Origin: Streptomyces guryensis
GTDB lineage: Bacteria; Actinomycetota; Actinomycetes; Streptomycetales; Streptomycetaceae
Direction: 5' to 3'
DNA length: 64,000 nucleotides
NCBI RefSeq assembly: GCF_021261325.1
Contig: NZ_JAJSBI010000016.1
Coordinates: forward strand, 124,001 to 188,000
Below, piece after piece: positions 1 to 8,327 of this stretch; the first letter of the stretch is position 1, and each line of letters begins with the position of its first letter. Made by a program: the position numbers and the translations under genes. The notes beneath the pieces are model-generated. The model made no database searches. It was not told the origin of the DNA and saw nothing but the letters and a program-made list of their open reading frames with translations.

Positions 1-1
1 C

Positions 2-1066
2 GCGGTCGCGGGCTCGTACGCCGAGCTGGCGGCGACGTACGCCTTCGAGGAGAAGGCCGGGAACTCGACCGTCTACCTGGAACCGGTCGGCGTGGTCGGC
101 GCGATCACCCCCTGGAACTACCCCCTGCACCAGATCGTCGCCAAGGTCGCCCCGGCGCTCGCCGCGGGCTGTGCGGTGGTCCTGAAGCCCGCCGAGGACA
201 CCCCGCTCACCGCCCAGCTCTTCGCCGAGGCGGTCCACGAGGCAGGCCTCCCCGCGGGCGTCTTCAACCTCGTCACCGGCCTCGGCCCGGTCGCGGGCCA
301 GGCCCTCGCCGAGCACCCGGGCGTCGACCTGGTCTCCTTCACCGGTTCCACGGCCGTCGGCCGGCAGATCGGCGCTACGGCGGGCGCCGCGATCAAGAAG
401 GTCGCCCTGGAACTCGGCGGCAAGTCCGCCAACGTCATCCTGCCGAGCGCAGATCTCGCCAAGGCGGTCAACGTCGGCGTCGCCAACGTCATGTCCAACT
501 CCGGCCAGACGTGCAGCGCCTGGACCCGCATGCTCGTCCACCGGGACCAGTACGAGGAGGCGGTCGGGCTCGCGGCCACCGCCGCCGCCAAGTACGGCGA
601 CCGCATCGGCCCGGTGGTCAACGCCAAGCAGCGGGCGCGGGTGCTCGGTTACATCGACAAGGGCCTGGCGGAGGGGGCGCGGCTGGTCGCCGGCGGCACC
701 GAATCCCCGCGTGAGCAGGGCTACTTCATCTCCCCCACGGTCTTCGCCGACGTCACCCCCGAGATGACGATCGCCCAGGAGGAGATCTTCGGCCCGGTCC
801 TGGCCATCCTCCGCTACGAGGACGAGGAGGACGCCCTGCGCATCGCCAACGGCACGGTCTACGGCCTCGCGGGCGCCGTCTGGGCGGGCGACGAGACGGA
901 GGCGGTCGCCTTCGCCCGCCGCCTGGAGACCGGACAGGTCGACATCAACGGCGGCCGCTTCAACCCCCTTGCCCCCTTCGGCGGTTACAAGCAGTCGGGC
1001 GTCGGCCGGGAACTCGGCACGCACGGCCTGTCCGAGTACCTCCAGACCAAGTCCCTGCAGTTCTGA
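2..1066 (+). CDS. Aldehyde dehydrogenase family protein (5' end outside window)
   Basis: NAD(P)-dependent oxidation of an aldehyde to an acid. The reading frame is open from the first bases, so the N-terminus lies upstream of the window and about 354 residues are visible. The family motif LELGGK carries the general-base Glu (codon 410-412) and GQTCSAW carries the catalytic Cys (codon 512-514). The C-terminal signature FGGYKQSGVGRELG is present. It ends 11 nt before an alcohol dehydrogenase gene, which suggests a two-gene alcohol to acid oxidation operon. The substrate cannot be told from the sequence; betaine-aldehyde-type enzymes are similar. Confidence 0.93.
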   Translation, partial: AVAGSYAELAATYAFEEKAGNSTVYLEPVGVVGAITPWNYPLHQIVAKVAPALAAGCAVVLKPAEDTPLTAQLFAEAVHEAGLPAGVFNLVTGLGPVAGQALAEHPGVDLVSFTGSTAVGRQIGATAGAAIKKVALELGGKSANVILPSADLAKAVNVGVANVMSNSGQTCSAWTRMLVHRDQYEEAVGLAATAAAKYGDRIGPVVNAKQRARVLGYIDKGLAEGARLVAGGTESPREQGYFISPTVFADVTPEMTIAQEEIFGPVLAILRYEDEEDALRIANGTVYGLAGAVWAGDETEAVAFARRLETGQVDINGGRFNPLAPFGGYKQSGVGRELGTHGLSEYLQTKSLQF

Positions 1067-1077
1067 GGAGCGTTTCC

Positions 1078-2160
1078 ATGGTTCGCGCAGCAGTCCTTCC
1101 CGCCGTGGGCGCCCCGCTGGAGATCACCGGCATCGACCTCCCGGACCCCGGCCCCGGCCAGGTCCGCGTGCGTCTCGCCGCCGCCGGGGTGTGCCACTCC
1201 GACCTGTCCCTGTCCAACGGCACCATGCGGGTGCCCGTCCCCGCCGTCCTCGGCCACGAGGGCGCCGGCACGGTCGTCGCCGTCGGCGAAGGTGTCACAC
1301 ACGTCTCACCGGGCGCCGAGGTCGTCCTCAACTGGGCGCCGTCCTGCGGCAGTTGTCACGCCTGCGCGCTCGGCGAGGTGTGGCTGTGCGCCAACGCCCT
1401 GAACGGCGCCGCGGACGTGTACGCCCACCGCTCCTCCGACGGCTCCGACCTCCACCCCGGCCTGAACGTCGCCGCGTTCGCCGAGGAGACGGTCGTCCCG
1501 GCGGGCTGCGTCCTGCCCCTCCCGGAGGGGATCCCCGTCACGGACGCGGCCCTCCTGGGCTGCGCGGTCCTCACCGGCTACGGCGCCGTCCACCACTCGG
1601 CGCAGGTCCGGGAGGGCGAGACGGTGGCGGTGTACGGCGTCGGGGGAGTGGGCCTGGCGGCGCTCCAGGCGGCCCGGATCGCGGGCGCCGCACGCATCGT
1701 CGCCGTGGACGTCTCCCCGGAGAAGGAGGAGCTGGCGCGCGGCGCGGGCGCCACGGACTACGTCCTCGCCTCCGACACGACAGCGCGGGAAATCCGCGGC
1801 CTGACGGACAAACAAGGCGTCGACGTGGCGATCGAATGCGTGGGCCGCGCGTCGACGATCCGCACCGCCTGGGACTCCACCCGCCGCGGCGGCCGCACGA
1901 CGGTGGTCGGCATCGGCGGCAAGGACCAGCAGGTCACCTTCAACGCCCTGGAGATCTTCCACTGGGGCAGGACCCTGGCGGGCTGCGTGTACGGCAACTC
2001 CGACCCGGCGAAGGACCTCCCGGTCCTGGCCGAGCACGTACGGGCGGGCCGCCTGGACCTGGGCGCACTGGTCACGGAACGAATCGGCCTGGAGGGCATT
2101 CCGGCGGCGTTCGAGAACATGCTCGCGGGCAAGGGCGGACGGGCACTGGTGGTCTTCTGA
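1078..2160 (+). CDS. Zn-dependent alcohol dehydrogenase (MDR superfamily)
   Basis: Oxidises an alcohol, or reduces an aldehyde, with NAD(P). The 360-residue protein has the full MDR layout: the catalytic zinc Cys in GVCHSD near residue 40, GHEGAG with the second ligand His, the structural-zinc lobe CGSCHACALGEVWLC, and the nucleotide-binding loop GVGGVG near residue 185. A GAGGAG Shine-Dalgarno lies upstream of the ATG. It probably acts with the aldehyde dehydrogenase immediately before it, its product being that enzyme's substrate. The family (class III and mycothiol-dependent relatives included) is clear; the substrate is not. Confidence 0.92.
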   Translation: MVRAAVLPAVGAPLEITGIDLPDPGPGQVRVRLAAAGVCHSDLSLSNGTMRVPVPAVLGHEGAGTVVAVGEGVTHVSPGAEVVLNWAPSCGSCHACALGEVWLCANALNGAADVYAHRSSDGSDLHPGLNVAAFAEETVVPAGCVLPLPEGIPVTDAALLGCAVLTGYGAVHHSAQVREGETVAVYGVGGVGLAALQAARIAGAARIVAVDVSPEKEELARGAGATDYVLASDTTAREIRGLTDKQGVDVAIECVGRASTIRTAWDSTRRGGRTTVVGIGGKDQQVTFNALEIFHWGRTLAGCVYGNSDPAKDLPVLAEHVRAGRLDLGALVTERIGLEGIPAAFENMLAGKGGRALVVF

Positions 2161-2164
2161 TCTG

Positions 2165-2227
2165 TCCGCCGGGATTTTCATCCCGTCCGGCGGGATTTCC
2201 ATCCCATCGGGCGGGATTTCCAGCCTG
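2165..2227 (+). repeat. Three tandem 21-bp repeats behind the alcohol dehydrogenase
   Basis: Three consecutive 21-nt units share the core GGCGGGATTT with small variations, followed by the start of a fourth unit (TCCGGCGG). They begin 4 nt after the stop of the alcohol dehydrogenase gene. They are immediately followed by a dispersed Streptomyces intergenic repeat, so the spacer is built from repeat material. Confidence 0.8.
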
Positions 2228-2243
2228 TCCGGCGGTGGAGTTC

Positions 2244-2311
2244 TTCAGCCCGACCAGCGTTTGAGGACGAGGCCGTTCAGGCCGACCGGAGGTCAGGGGG
2301 CGGAGCCCCCA
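2244..2311 (+). repeat. Dispersed Streptomyces intergenic repeat with terminator-like hairpin
   Basis: The segment contains GCGTTTGAGGACGAGGCCG, GTTCAGGCCGA and the short GC hairpin GGGGGCGGAGCCCCC. An inverted second copy lies at 25235-25305. This family is common downstream of Streptomyces genes, where it probably acts as a transcription terminator. It separates the alcohol dehydrogenase from the truncated transporter. Confidence 0.75.
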
Positions 2312-2402
2312 GATGCTCCGTACAACCACCGTGCACACCCGTTGACCCCATACCGTCCGGTCAGCCCGTTCCCTGGAACGTCCCCACCGCACCCACCGGA
2401 GG

Positions 2403-3614
2403 GTGCACGCATGGACATGGCCCCCTCCGCTCACCCTCGGCGACCTGTACTTCCCGGCGGGCAGCCCCACCGCCGGAGTGCTCGCCGCCTTCGCCACCTT
2501 CGCCGTCGGCTTCCTGGCCCGCCCGCTCGGCGGCATCGTCGCAGGCCAGCTCGGCGACAAACACGGCCGCAAGCCGATGCTCGTCCTGGCCCTGACCCTC
2601 ATGGGAGTGGCAACCACCGGCATCGGTCTGCTCCCCACCTACGACACGATCGGCGTCGCGGCCCCGATCCTGCTGGTCCTGCTCCGCGTCGTGCAGGGCG
2701 TCGCGGTCGGCGCGCAGTGGGGCGGCGCGATGCTGCTGGCCACGGAGTACGCCCCCGAGGGCAAGCGCGGCGTGTACGGCAGCGTCGTCCAACTCGGTGT
2801 CCCCATCGGCGTGGTGACGGCCAACACGGTCTTCCTGCTAGCCGGAGCGTTCACCACCGACTCGTCCTTCGCGGCCTGGGGCTGGCGGCTGCCGTTCCTG
2901 GTCGGTCTGTTCGTGCTCGCGCTCGCCTGGTACATCCACCGGCACGTCGAGGAGACCCCGGAATTCCGCAAGGCCGAACGGGAGTTGGAGGAGAAGGAGA
3001 AAGCAGAGCAGAACTCGCCCCTGCGCACGGTCCTCCGCAACCACCTCGGCACGGTCCTCCTCGCCGGCGGCTCCTTCGCCGTGAACACCGCGACCTTCTA
3101 CATCCTCATCACCGGTGTCCTCGACTACACGACCCGCGACCTCGGCATGAAACGCGACGCGGTGCTCACCGTCTCCCTCTGCGTCAGCCTCACCCAACTC
3201 GTCCTGATCCCGGCCGCCGCCGCCCTCTCCGACCGCATCGGCCGCATCCGGATCTATGCGTTCGGCGCGGCCGGCATCGCCCTGTGGGCCGTACCGATGT
3301 TCCTGCTCATCGACACGGGTTCACTGCTGTGGCTGGCGGTCGGCACCTTCGTCGCCGGCTGCTTCCTCAGCATCATGTACGGTCCCCAGGCCGCCCTGTT
3401 CGCCGAGTTGTTCACGCCCGAGATGCGCTACACGGGCGCCTCCCTCGGCGACCAGATCGCGGCGGTGCTCGGCGGCGGCCTCGCGCCCTTCGTGATGGTC
3501 CTGCTGCTGGAGGCGACGGGCACCTCGATGGCGGTGTCCGGCTACATCATCGCCCTGTCCGTGATCGCCCTGCTGTCCATCAAGGTCCTTGCGGGCCGGA
3601 TGCGTTCAAGCTGA
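2403..3614 (+). CDS. MHS-family MFS transporter, N-terminally truncated (possible pseudogene)
   Basis: Proton-coupled organic-acid or osmolyte transporter of the metabolite:H+ symporter group. The frame contains GDLYFP, then LARPLGGIVAGQLGDKHGRK (the MFS loop 2-3 signature) and about ten membrane segments. Family members are about 430-450 residues; this frame gives 403 and lacks the first helix, which normally carries an EWYDFF-like motif before GDLYFP. The best ribosome-binding site (GGAGGG) fits an ATG at 2411, but this reads MDMAPSAHPR in a different frame. The simplest reading is a deletion with frame change near 2420-2435. The GTG at 2403 is only the first in-frame start. It overlaps the convergent next gene by 9 nt. 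Confidence 0.8.
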   Translation: MHAWTWPPPLTLGDLYFPAGSPTAGVLAAFATFAVGFLARPLGGIVAGQLGDKHGRKPMLVLALTLMGVATTGIGLLPTYDTIGVAAPILLVLLRVVQGVAVGAQWGGAMLLATEYAPEGKRGVYGSVVQLGVPIGVVTANTVFLLAGAFTTDSSFAAWGWRLPFLVGLFVLALAWYIHRHVEETPEFRKAERELEEKEKAEQNSPLRTVLRNHLGTVLLAGGSFAVNTATFYILITGVLDYTTRDLGMKRDAVLTVSLCVSLTQLVLIPAAAALSDRIGRIRIYAFGAAGIALWAVPMFLLIDTGSLLWLAVGTFVAGCFLSIMYGPQAALFAELFTPEMRYTGASLGDQIAAVLGGGLAPFVMVLLLEATGTSMAVSGYIIALSVIALLSIKVLAGRMRSS

Positions 3615-4553
3615 TTCCGAGGCGCCCTCGGGCTGCGGTTCCGGACTGCTCTCCGGCGCCGCAGCCCGCTCGGCTGCCGCCCTCGGCCGCGACCGCGAAA
3701 CCGCGACGCCCGCCAGACACAGCGCACCGCCGCCCAGCGTGAGCGGTCCCGGCACCTCACCGAGCGCCAGCCACGACATCAGCACGACCAGCGCCGGAAC
3801 CGCGTACGTGGTCGCCCCCATGCGGCTGGCGGTCGTACGAGCCAGGGCGTACGCCCAGGTGGTGAAGGCGAGAGCGGTCGGGAACACGCCCAGGTACACC
3901 ATGTTGAGCGTCGCTGACAGCGGCACGTCGGCAGCCTCGCCCACCAGTTGCCCGGCGAACGGCAGACACCCCACCGCCCCGACCAGACACCCGAACGTCG
4001 TCACCTGCAGCGCACTGGCCTTCGCCAGAGCCGGCTTCTGCGCGACGACTCCACCGGCATAACCGACCGCCGCAAGCAGACACAGCACCACCCCGAGCAC
4101 CGACGACCCGCCACCCCCGGACATCGACAGCCCGACGGCCACCGCCCCCGCGAACGACACCCCCATCCCCGCCAGCAGCCGCGGCGGCATCGGATCCCCG
4201 AGCAGCCGCGCACCGAGCAGGGCGATGAGGATGGGCCCGATGTTCACCACCAGCGCCGCCGTACCGGCGTCGACCTGCTGCTCACCCCAGTTCAGGACGA
4301 CCATGTAGAACCCGAACCAGAGCACCCCGGATATCGCGATCCCCCGCCAGGCGGCCCGCGGCGGCAGCCCTTCCCGCCGCAGCAGACAGATCACCCCGAG
4401 CGCGACAGCCCCGGCCGACAACCGTCCGAGCGCCAACGCCCCCGGAGAGTAGGCGTCTCCCGCACTGCGGATCGACACAAAGGCGGAGGCCCACAACACG
4501 ACGGTGACGGCGGCTGCGCCGGGGGCGAGCAGGTTGGTACGGCGGGGGTTCAT
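3606..4553 (-). CDS. EamA/DMT-superfamily transporter
   Basis: Drug/metabolite exporter of the ten-helix EamA type, 315 residues in the cytoplasmic membrane. It has two EamA repeats: the first ends with the conserved LGARLLGDPMP region near residue 125, and the second contains MSWLALGEVPG near residue 265. The C-terminal tail is charged and Pro/Glu rich. The start is supported by an AGGAGC sequence just upstream of the ATG. The substrate is unknown. It is convergent with the preceding transporter, with overlapping 3' ends. Confidence 0.88.
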   Translation of the reverse strand: MNPRRTNLLAPGAAAVTVVLWASAFVSIRSAGDAYSPGALALGRLSAGAVALGVICLLRREGLPPRAAWRGIAISGVLWFGFYMVVLNWGEQQVDAGTAALVVNIGPILIALLGARLLGDPMPPRLLAGMGVSFAGAVAVGLSMSGGGGSSVLGVVLCLLAAVGYAGGVVAQKPALAKASALQVTTFGCLVGAVGCLPFAGQLVGEAADVPLSATLNMVYLGVFPTALAFTTWAYALARTTASRMGATTYAVPALVVLMSWLALGEVPGPLTLGGGALCLAGVAVSRSRPRAAAERAAAPESSPEPQPEGASESA

Positions 4554-4628
4554 CTTGCTCCTGAGGCCAGAGAGAAGGAGGGTTGAGAGCTCGCGGGTTT
4601 CGGACGCTGTGCATGTGCGGGTTCGTGG

Positions 4629-4658
4629 TGGCTGGTCGCGCAGTTCCCCGCGCCCCTT
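4629..4658 (+). repeat. Dispersed intergenic repeat (TGGCTGGTCGCGCAG family)
   Basis: Thirty bases beginning TGGCTGGTCGCGCAG and ending CCCCTT, in the 114-nt spacer upstream of the DMT exporter gene. The segment at 31291-31320 matches it at 29 of 30 positions but lies inside a coding sequence. It belongs to a family seen many times in Streptomyces spacers. Confidence 0.8.
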
Positions 4659-4667
4659 CCGGCGCGC

Positions 4668-5378
4668 TCAGCGCAACGCCGTTGCCTCGATTCCCAGGAG
4701 TTCCGCCAGTGCTTGTTCACCTGTCGCCGTCACCTTCACCGCCCGCTCGGACCCGATCCGCGCACACCAGCCCGCGTCCAACGCATGCCGACAGAACGCC
4801 GCTCCCGCAACCCCCGCGAGGTGCGGCCGCCGCTCGGTCCAGTCCAGACACGCACGGGCCAGCGGACGCCACCCCTTCCGGTCGAGCACGATGCCCGTGG
4901 CGTCGAACCACCGAACCCCCGTGTCAGTCAGCGCAAACCCCGTGTCCTGCCGCAAAAGCCCCCGCAGCGCCAACGCATCGGTGATCGCGATACCGAGCCG
5001 CCCCGCCAGATGGTCGTAACACGTACGTCCCCGCGCCATCGCCGACCCGGCACTCGACTCCCGAAGCCCCCGTGGTCGTACGGCATCCCCCGGCCCCACC
5101 TGCGCCGCGAGATCCTCCACCAGCTGCGCCACCCGCGCGTCGGCGAGACGCACGTACCGATGCCGGCCCTGCCGTTCCTCCGCGAGGAGTCCGCCCGCGA
5201 CGAGCTTGCCCAGATGTTCGCTCAGCGTCGACGCGGCGACCCCCGCATGCCGCGCCAGCTCAGTCGCCGTCCATGCACGCCCATCGAGCAGCGCCAGCAG
5301 ACACGTCGCCCGGCTCTCGTCGGCGATCAGTCCGGCGAGCCGGGCCAGCGGCGGTGCCTGGGGTTCCCTGGTGGTCAT
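4668..5378 (-). CDS. ArsR/SmtB-type winged-helix transcriptional regulator
   Basis: DNA-binding repressor of 236 residues. The N-terminal half holds an ArsR-type winged helix (LARHAGVAASTLSEHLGKLV, roughly residues 35-55, then a wing with RQGRHRYVRLAD). The C-terminal half is a conserved extension containing DHLAGRLG and FALTDTG, common in actinobacterial members fused to an effector domain. The longer upstream frame is antisense readthrough. I place the start at the MTTREP methionine; a methionine 12 nt earlier is an alternative, and neither has a strong ribosome-binding site. Its target is probably the neighbouring exporter, by proximity only. Confidence 0.85.
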   Translation of the reverse strand: MTTREPQAPPLARLAGLIADESRATCLLALLDGRAWTATELARHAGVAASTLSEHLGKLVAGGLLAEERQGRHRYVRLADARVAQLVEDLAAQVGPGDAVRPRGLRESSAGSAMARGRTCYDHLAGRLGIAITDALALRGLLRQDTGFALTDTGVRWFDATGIVLDRKGWRPLARACLDWTERRPHLAGVAGAAFCRHALDAGWCARIGSERAVKVTATGEQALAELLGIEATALR

Positions 5379-5425
5379 GCACCCCAGCATGCGACACGGA
5401 CAGTTCGGCGTCCGCCGAACTGTCG

Positions 5426-6067
5426 CTAGACGGCCCGCTTCACCTGCTCGTACTGCTGCACCAGGCCGTCGAGAAGCGCCGTGAGGCCCGTCTCGAAGGC
5501 CCGCTCGTCGATCTTCTCCTGCTGCTCGGCGAGCAGGTGCGCCTGGCCGAGGTGCGGATAGTCGGCGGGGTCGTACGCGCTCTCGTCGTCCACGAAACCC
5601 CCTGCGAAGGAGCCGAGCGCGGAGCCCATGATGAAGTACCGCATCAGCGCGCCGATGGAGGTGGCCTGCGCCGGTGGCCAGCCCGCGTGGACCATCGCGC
5701 CGTAGGCGGCGTCCGCGACCCGGAGGCCGGCGGGCCGGCGCCCCGGCCCCTGGGCGAGCACCGGGACGATGTTGGGGTGGTCGCGCAGCGCGGCCCGGTA
5801 GGAGACGGCCCAGTCGTGCAGCGCCGTCCGCCATTCGCGGCCGTCCTCGAACATCGACAGGTCGACCTGTGCGCTCACCGAGTCGGCGACCGCCTCAAGG
5901 ATCTCGTCCTTGGTGCGGAAGTGGTTGTAGAGCGAGGGCCCGCTCACCCCCAGTTCCGCGGCGAGGCGGCGCGTGGAGAGGGCCGCGAGCCCCTCCGCGT
6001 CCACCAGTGCGCGTGCCGTCTCGACGATGCGGTCGGTGCTGAGGAGGGGCTTGCGCGGTCGGGCCAT
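5426..6067 (-). CDS. TetR/AcrR-family regulator (TetR_C tetracycline-repressor-like C-domain)
   Basis: About 213 residues. The N-terminal helix-turn-helix is STRRLAAELGVSGPSLYNHF with the following KDEILEAVAD, near residues 30-60. The C-terminal ligand domain has the W...YR.AL..HPN pattern of TetR_C_1 proteins. It is divergent from the acyl-CoA dehydrogenase gene across an 80-nt spacer that contains a perfect inverted repeat (6099-6109), so it most likely represses itself and that gene. I chose the second methionine (MARPRKP); a methionine 9 nt earlier is possible. Confidence 0.88.
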   Translation of the reverse strand: MARPRKPLLSTDRIVETARALVDAEGLAALSTRRLAAELGVSGPSLYNHFRTKDEILEAVADSVSAQVDLSMFEDGREWRTALHDWAVSYRAALRDHPNIVPVLAQGPGRRPAGLRVADAAYGAMVHAGWPPAQATSIGALMRYFIMGSALGSFAGGFVDDESAYDPADYPHLGQAHLLAEQQEKIDERAFETGLTALLDGLVQQYEQVKRAV

Positions 6068-6098
6068 GGCGCACATAGTAGGGCTGCACGACTGAAAC

Positions 6099-6109
6099 TA
6101 GCAGTGCTA
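6099..6109. promoter_or_regulatory. Putative TetR operator between divergent genes
   Basis: TAGCA-G-TGCTA is a perfect inverted repeat, set in an AT-rich patch unusual for this genome, between the TetR gene and the acyl-CoA dehydrogenase gene. Such short palindromes in divergent spacers are typical TetR binding sites. The binding itself is inferred. Confidence 0.65.
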
Positions 6110-6146
6110 ATTTAAATGGGCAGTATCTCGAGTGGGGTGACCGGTC

Positions 6147-7298
6147 ATGAATCTGGAGCTCAGTGACGAGCAGGAAGCCGTCCGGCGGCTCGCCAGGGAC
6201 TTCGTGGACCGCGAGATCGCCCCGAACGTCATCGCCTGGGACCGCGCGGAGGACGTCGACCGGTCGATCGTGAAGAAGCTCGGCGAGGTCGGCTTCCTCG
6301 GTCTGACCGTCGACGAGCAGTACGGCGGCTCCGGCGGCGACCACCTCGCGTACTGCCTGGTCACGGAGGAACTCGGGCGCGGTGACTCCTCCGTGCGCGG
6401 CATCGTGTCGGTGTCTCTCGGGCTGGTCGCCAAGACGATCGCCGGCTGGGGGAGCGAGGATCAGAAGCGGCAGTGGCTGCCCGGCCTCACCTCCGGTGAG
6501 CACGTCGGCTGCTTCGGCCTGACCGAGCCGGGCACGGGCTCCGACGCCGGCAACCTCACCACGCGCGCGGTACGCGACGGCGACGAGTACGTCATCGACG
6601 GCGCCAAGATGTTCATCACGAACGGCACCTGGGCCGACGTGGTGCTGCTGTTCGCCCGCTCCACCGACGCCCCCGGACACAAGGGCGTCTCCGCCTTCCT
6701 CGTGCCGACCGACACCCCCGGCCTGACCCGCCGCACCATCCACGGCAAGCTCGGCCTGCGCGGCCAGGCGACCGCCGAGCTGGTCCTGGAGGGCGTGCGC
6801 GTTCCCGCCTCCGCGATGCTCGGGGAGGAGGGCAAGGGCTTCTCGGTCGCCATGTCGGCCCTGGCCAAGGGGCGGATGTCGGTCGCCGCGGGGTGCGTCG
6901 GCATAGCCCAGGCCGCGCTGGACGCGGCGGTGAAGTACGCCGGCGAGCGCGAGCAGTTCGGCAAACCCATCGCGCGGCACCAGCTCGTACAGGAGCTGAT
7001 CAGCGACATCGCCGTCGACGTGGACGCGGCCCGCCTGCTGACCTGGCGGGTCGCCGACCTGATCGACCGCGGGCAGCCCTTCGGGGTCGAGTCCTCCAAG
7101 GCCAAGCTCTTCGCCTCGGAGGCCGCCGTCCGCGCCGCCAACAACGCTCTCCAGGTCTTCGGCGGCTACGGCTACATCGACGAGTACCCGGTGGGCAAGC
7201 TGCTGCGCGACGCCCGCGTGATGACGCTCTACGAAGGCACCAGCCAGATCCAGAAACTGCTCATCGGGCGTGCCGTGACAGGGGTTTCGGCGTTCTGA
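6147..7298 (+). CDS. Acyl-CoA dehydrogenase (FAD-dependent)
   Basis: Alpha,beta-desaturation of an acyl-CoA thioester. The 383-residue length is normal for the family. It shows the N-terminal helical domain, the FAD/substrate motif CFGLTEPGTGSDAG near residue 125, and the C-terminal YEGTSQIQ with the catalytic-base Glu at residue 363. Electrons would go to electron transfer flavoprotein. It is transcribed away from a TetR gene with a palindromic operator between them and is followed by a strong stem-loop. Chain-length or branched-chain preference cannot be read from the sequence. Confidence 0.94.
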   Translation: MNLELSDEQEAVRRLARDFVDREIAPNVIAWDRAEDVDRSIVKKLGEVGFLGLTVDEQYGGSGGDHLAYCLVTEELGRGDSSVRGIVSVSLGLVAKTIAGWGSEDQKRQWLPGLTSGEHVGCFGLTEPGTGSDAGNLTTRAVRDGDEYVIDGAKMFITNGTWADVVLLFARSTDAPGHKGVSAFLVPTDTPGLTRRTIHGKLGLRGQATAELVLEGVRVPASAMLGEEGKGFSVAMSALAKGRMSVAAGCVGIAQAALDAAVKYAGEREQFGKPIARHQLVQELISDIAVDVDAARLLTWRVADLIDRGQPFGVESSKAKLFASEAAVRAANNALQVFGGYGYIDEYPVGKLLRDARVMTLYEGTSQIQKLLIGRAVTGVSAF

Positions 7299-7316
7299 GT
7301 ACCTGAGCTGAGTATC

Positions 7317-7348
7317 TCGGCGGATGTGGCGCCGGCCACATCCGCCGA
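7317..7348 (+). terminator. 14-bp perfect stem-loop after the acyl-CoA dehydrogenase
   Basis: The arms at 7317-7330 and 7335-7348 are perfectly complementary (TCGGCGGATGTGGC and its complement) around a GCCG tetraloop, 18 nt after the stop codon. There is no U-run, which is usual for actinobacterial terminators. The next gene starts 11 nt beyond, so it could also cap that mRNA's 5' end. Confidence 0.75.
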
Positions 7349-7359
7349 CGCTTGTCCCC

Positions 7360-7605
7360 ATGAGTGACACATCCGGCAAGCAGCAGAACACCGCCGCCTT
7401 CTACGGCCAGGCCGTCGCCTCCTTCGCGATCGCCATGGCCGCGACCGGCATCGGCATCTTCCGGCTGAACGCCGACGCCTGGGTGCGGGCGTTCCTCGGG
7501 ATCGCGGTCCTGTACCTCGTCACCTCCGCCTTCACCCTCGCCAAGGTGATCCGGGACCGGCAGGAGGCGACGGAGCGCGCGTACCACCCCTTTGAGAAGC
7601 TCTGA
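7360..7605 (+). CDS. YiaA/YiaB-family inner membrane protein
   Basis: A small membrane protein of 81 residues with two predicted transmembrane segments: AFYGQAVASFAIAMAATGIG (about residues 11-30) and the segment around FLGIAVLYLVTSAFTLAKVI (about residues 45-64). The pattern matches the YiaA/YiaB-type two-helix domain. Function is unknown in the family. I placed the start at MSDTSG, since the upstream extension (from 7324) would run through the stem-loop. No clear ribosome-binding site is seen. Confidence 0.75.
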   Translation: MSDTSGKQQNTAAFYGQAVASFAIAMAATGIGIFRLNADAWVRAFLGIAVLYLVTSAFTLAKVIRDRQEATERAYHPFEKL

Positions 7606-7623
7606 AAGCCCTGAGCGGGGACT

Positions 7624-7639
7624 CTAAGCGCTCGCTCAC
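7624..7639. promoter_or_regulatory. Putative autoregulatory operator upstream of TetR gene
   Basis: CTAAGC-gctc-GCTCAC has the same 6-4-6 layout as the perfect palindrome CTAAGC-aact-GCTTAG at 8831-8846, with mismatches only in the right arm. It lies about 50 nt before the TetR start. Shared sites suggest the same regulator binds both; this is inference. Confidence 0.55.
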
Positions 7640-7687
7640 CTTCGGCGGTATGGTGGGGTGTCTGTCTGCGAGAGGGGCGAGCGAGCG

Positions 7688-8311
7688 ATGAGTACGGCGG
7701 AGGAGACGGCCGGCGGCGAGACGTCCGCGTGGGGCGAGGTCACGCCCGACGCGGCCCGGAGGCTGCTGATCGCCGCGGTGGAGGCCTTCGCCGAGCGCGG
7801 GTACCACGCCACGACGACCCGTGACATCGCGGGCCGCGCCGGCATGAGCCCCGCCGCGCTCTACATCCACTACAAGACCAAGGAAGAGCTGCTCCACCGG
7901 ATCAGCCGGATCGGCCACGAGAAGGCCCTGGAGATCCTGCGGACGGCGGCCCGGCGCGAGGGCACCGCGGCCGAGCGGCTCGCCGACGCGGTGAGCTCCT
8001 TCGTCCGCTGGCACGCGGGCGGCCGGACGACCGCCCGGGTCGTGCAGTACGAACTGGACTCGCTCGGTCCGGACGCCCGCGAGGAGATCCTGGCGCTGCG
8101 CCGGCAGTGCGACGCCGAGGTGCGCGGGATCATCGAGGACGGCATCGCGTCCGGCGAGTTCGACGTGCTGGACGTCAAGGGCACCACCCTCGCCGTCATG
8201 TCGCTCTGCATCGACGTCGCCCGCTGGTTCAACGTCGACGGGCCCTGGGCACCCGACGAGGTCGGCGCGCTCGACGCCGACCTCGTGCTGCGCATGGTGG
8301 GGGTCAAGTAG
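7688..8311 (+). CDS. TetR-family transcriptional regulator
   Basis: 207 residues. The helix-turn-helix is ATTTRDIAGRAGMSPAALYI with the following HYKTKEELLHRIS, roughly residues 35-65. The C-terminal domain carries the VRWHAGGRTTARVVQYEL pattern of regulators linked to acyl-CoA and fatty acid genes in actinobacteria. An upstream methionine at 7658 has no support, while the MSTAEE start follows a GAGAGGGG sequence. It faces a MaoC-type hydratase gene on the opposite strand, and both have matching operator-like sites. Confidence 0.88.
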   Translation: MSTAEETAGGETSAWGEVTPDAARRLLIAAVEAFAERGYHATTTRDIAGRAGMSPAALYIHYKTKEELLHRISRIGHEKALEILRTAARREGTAAERLADAVSSFVRWHAGGRTTARVVQYELDSLGPDAREEILALRRQCDAEVRGIIEDGIASGEFDVLDVKGTTLAVMSLCIDVARWFNVDGPWAPDEVGALDADLVLRMVGVK

Positions 8312-8327
8312 CCCGCCGGGCCAGTGC

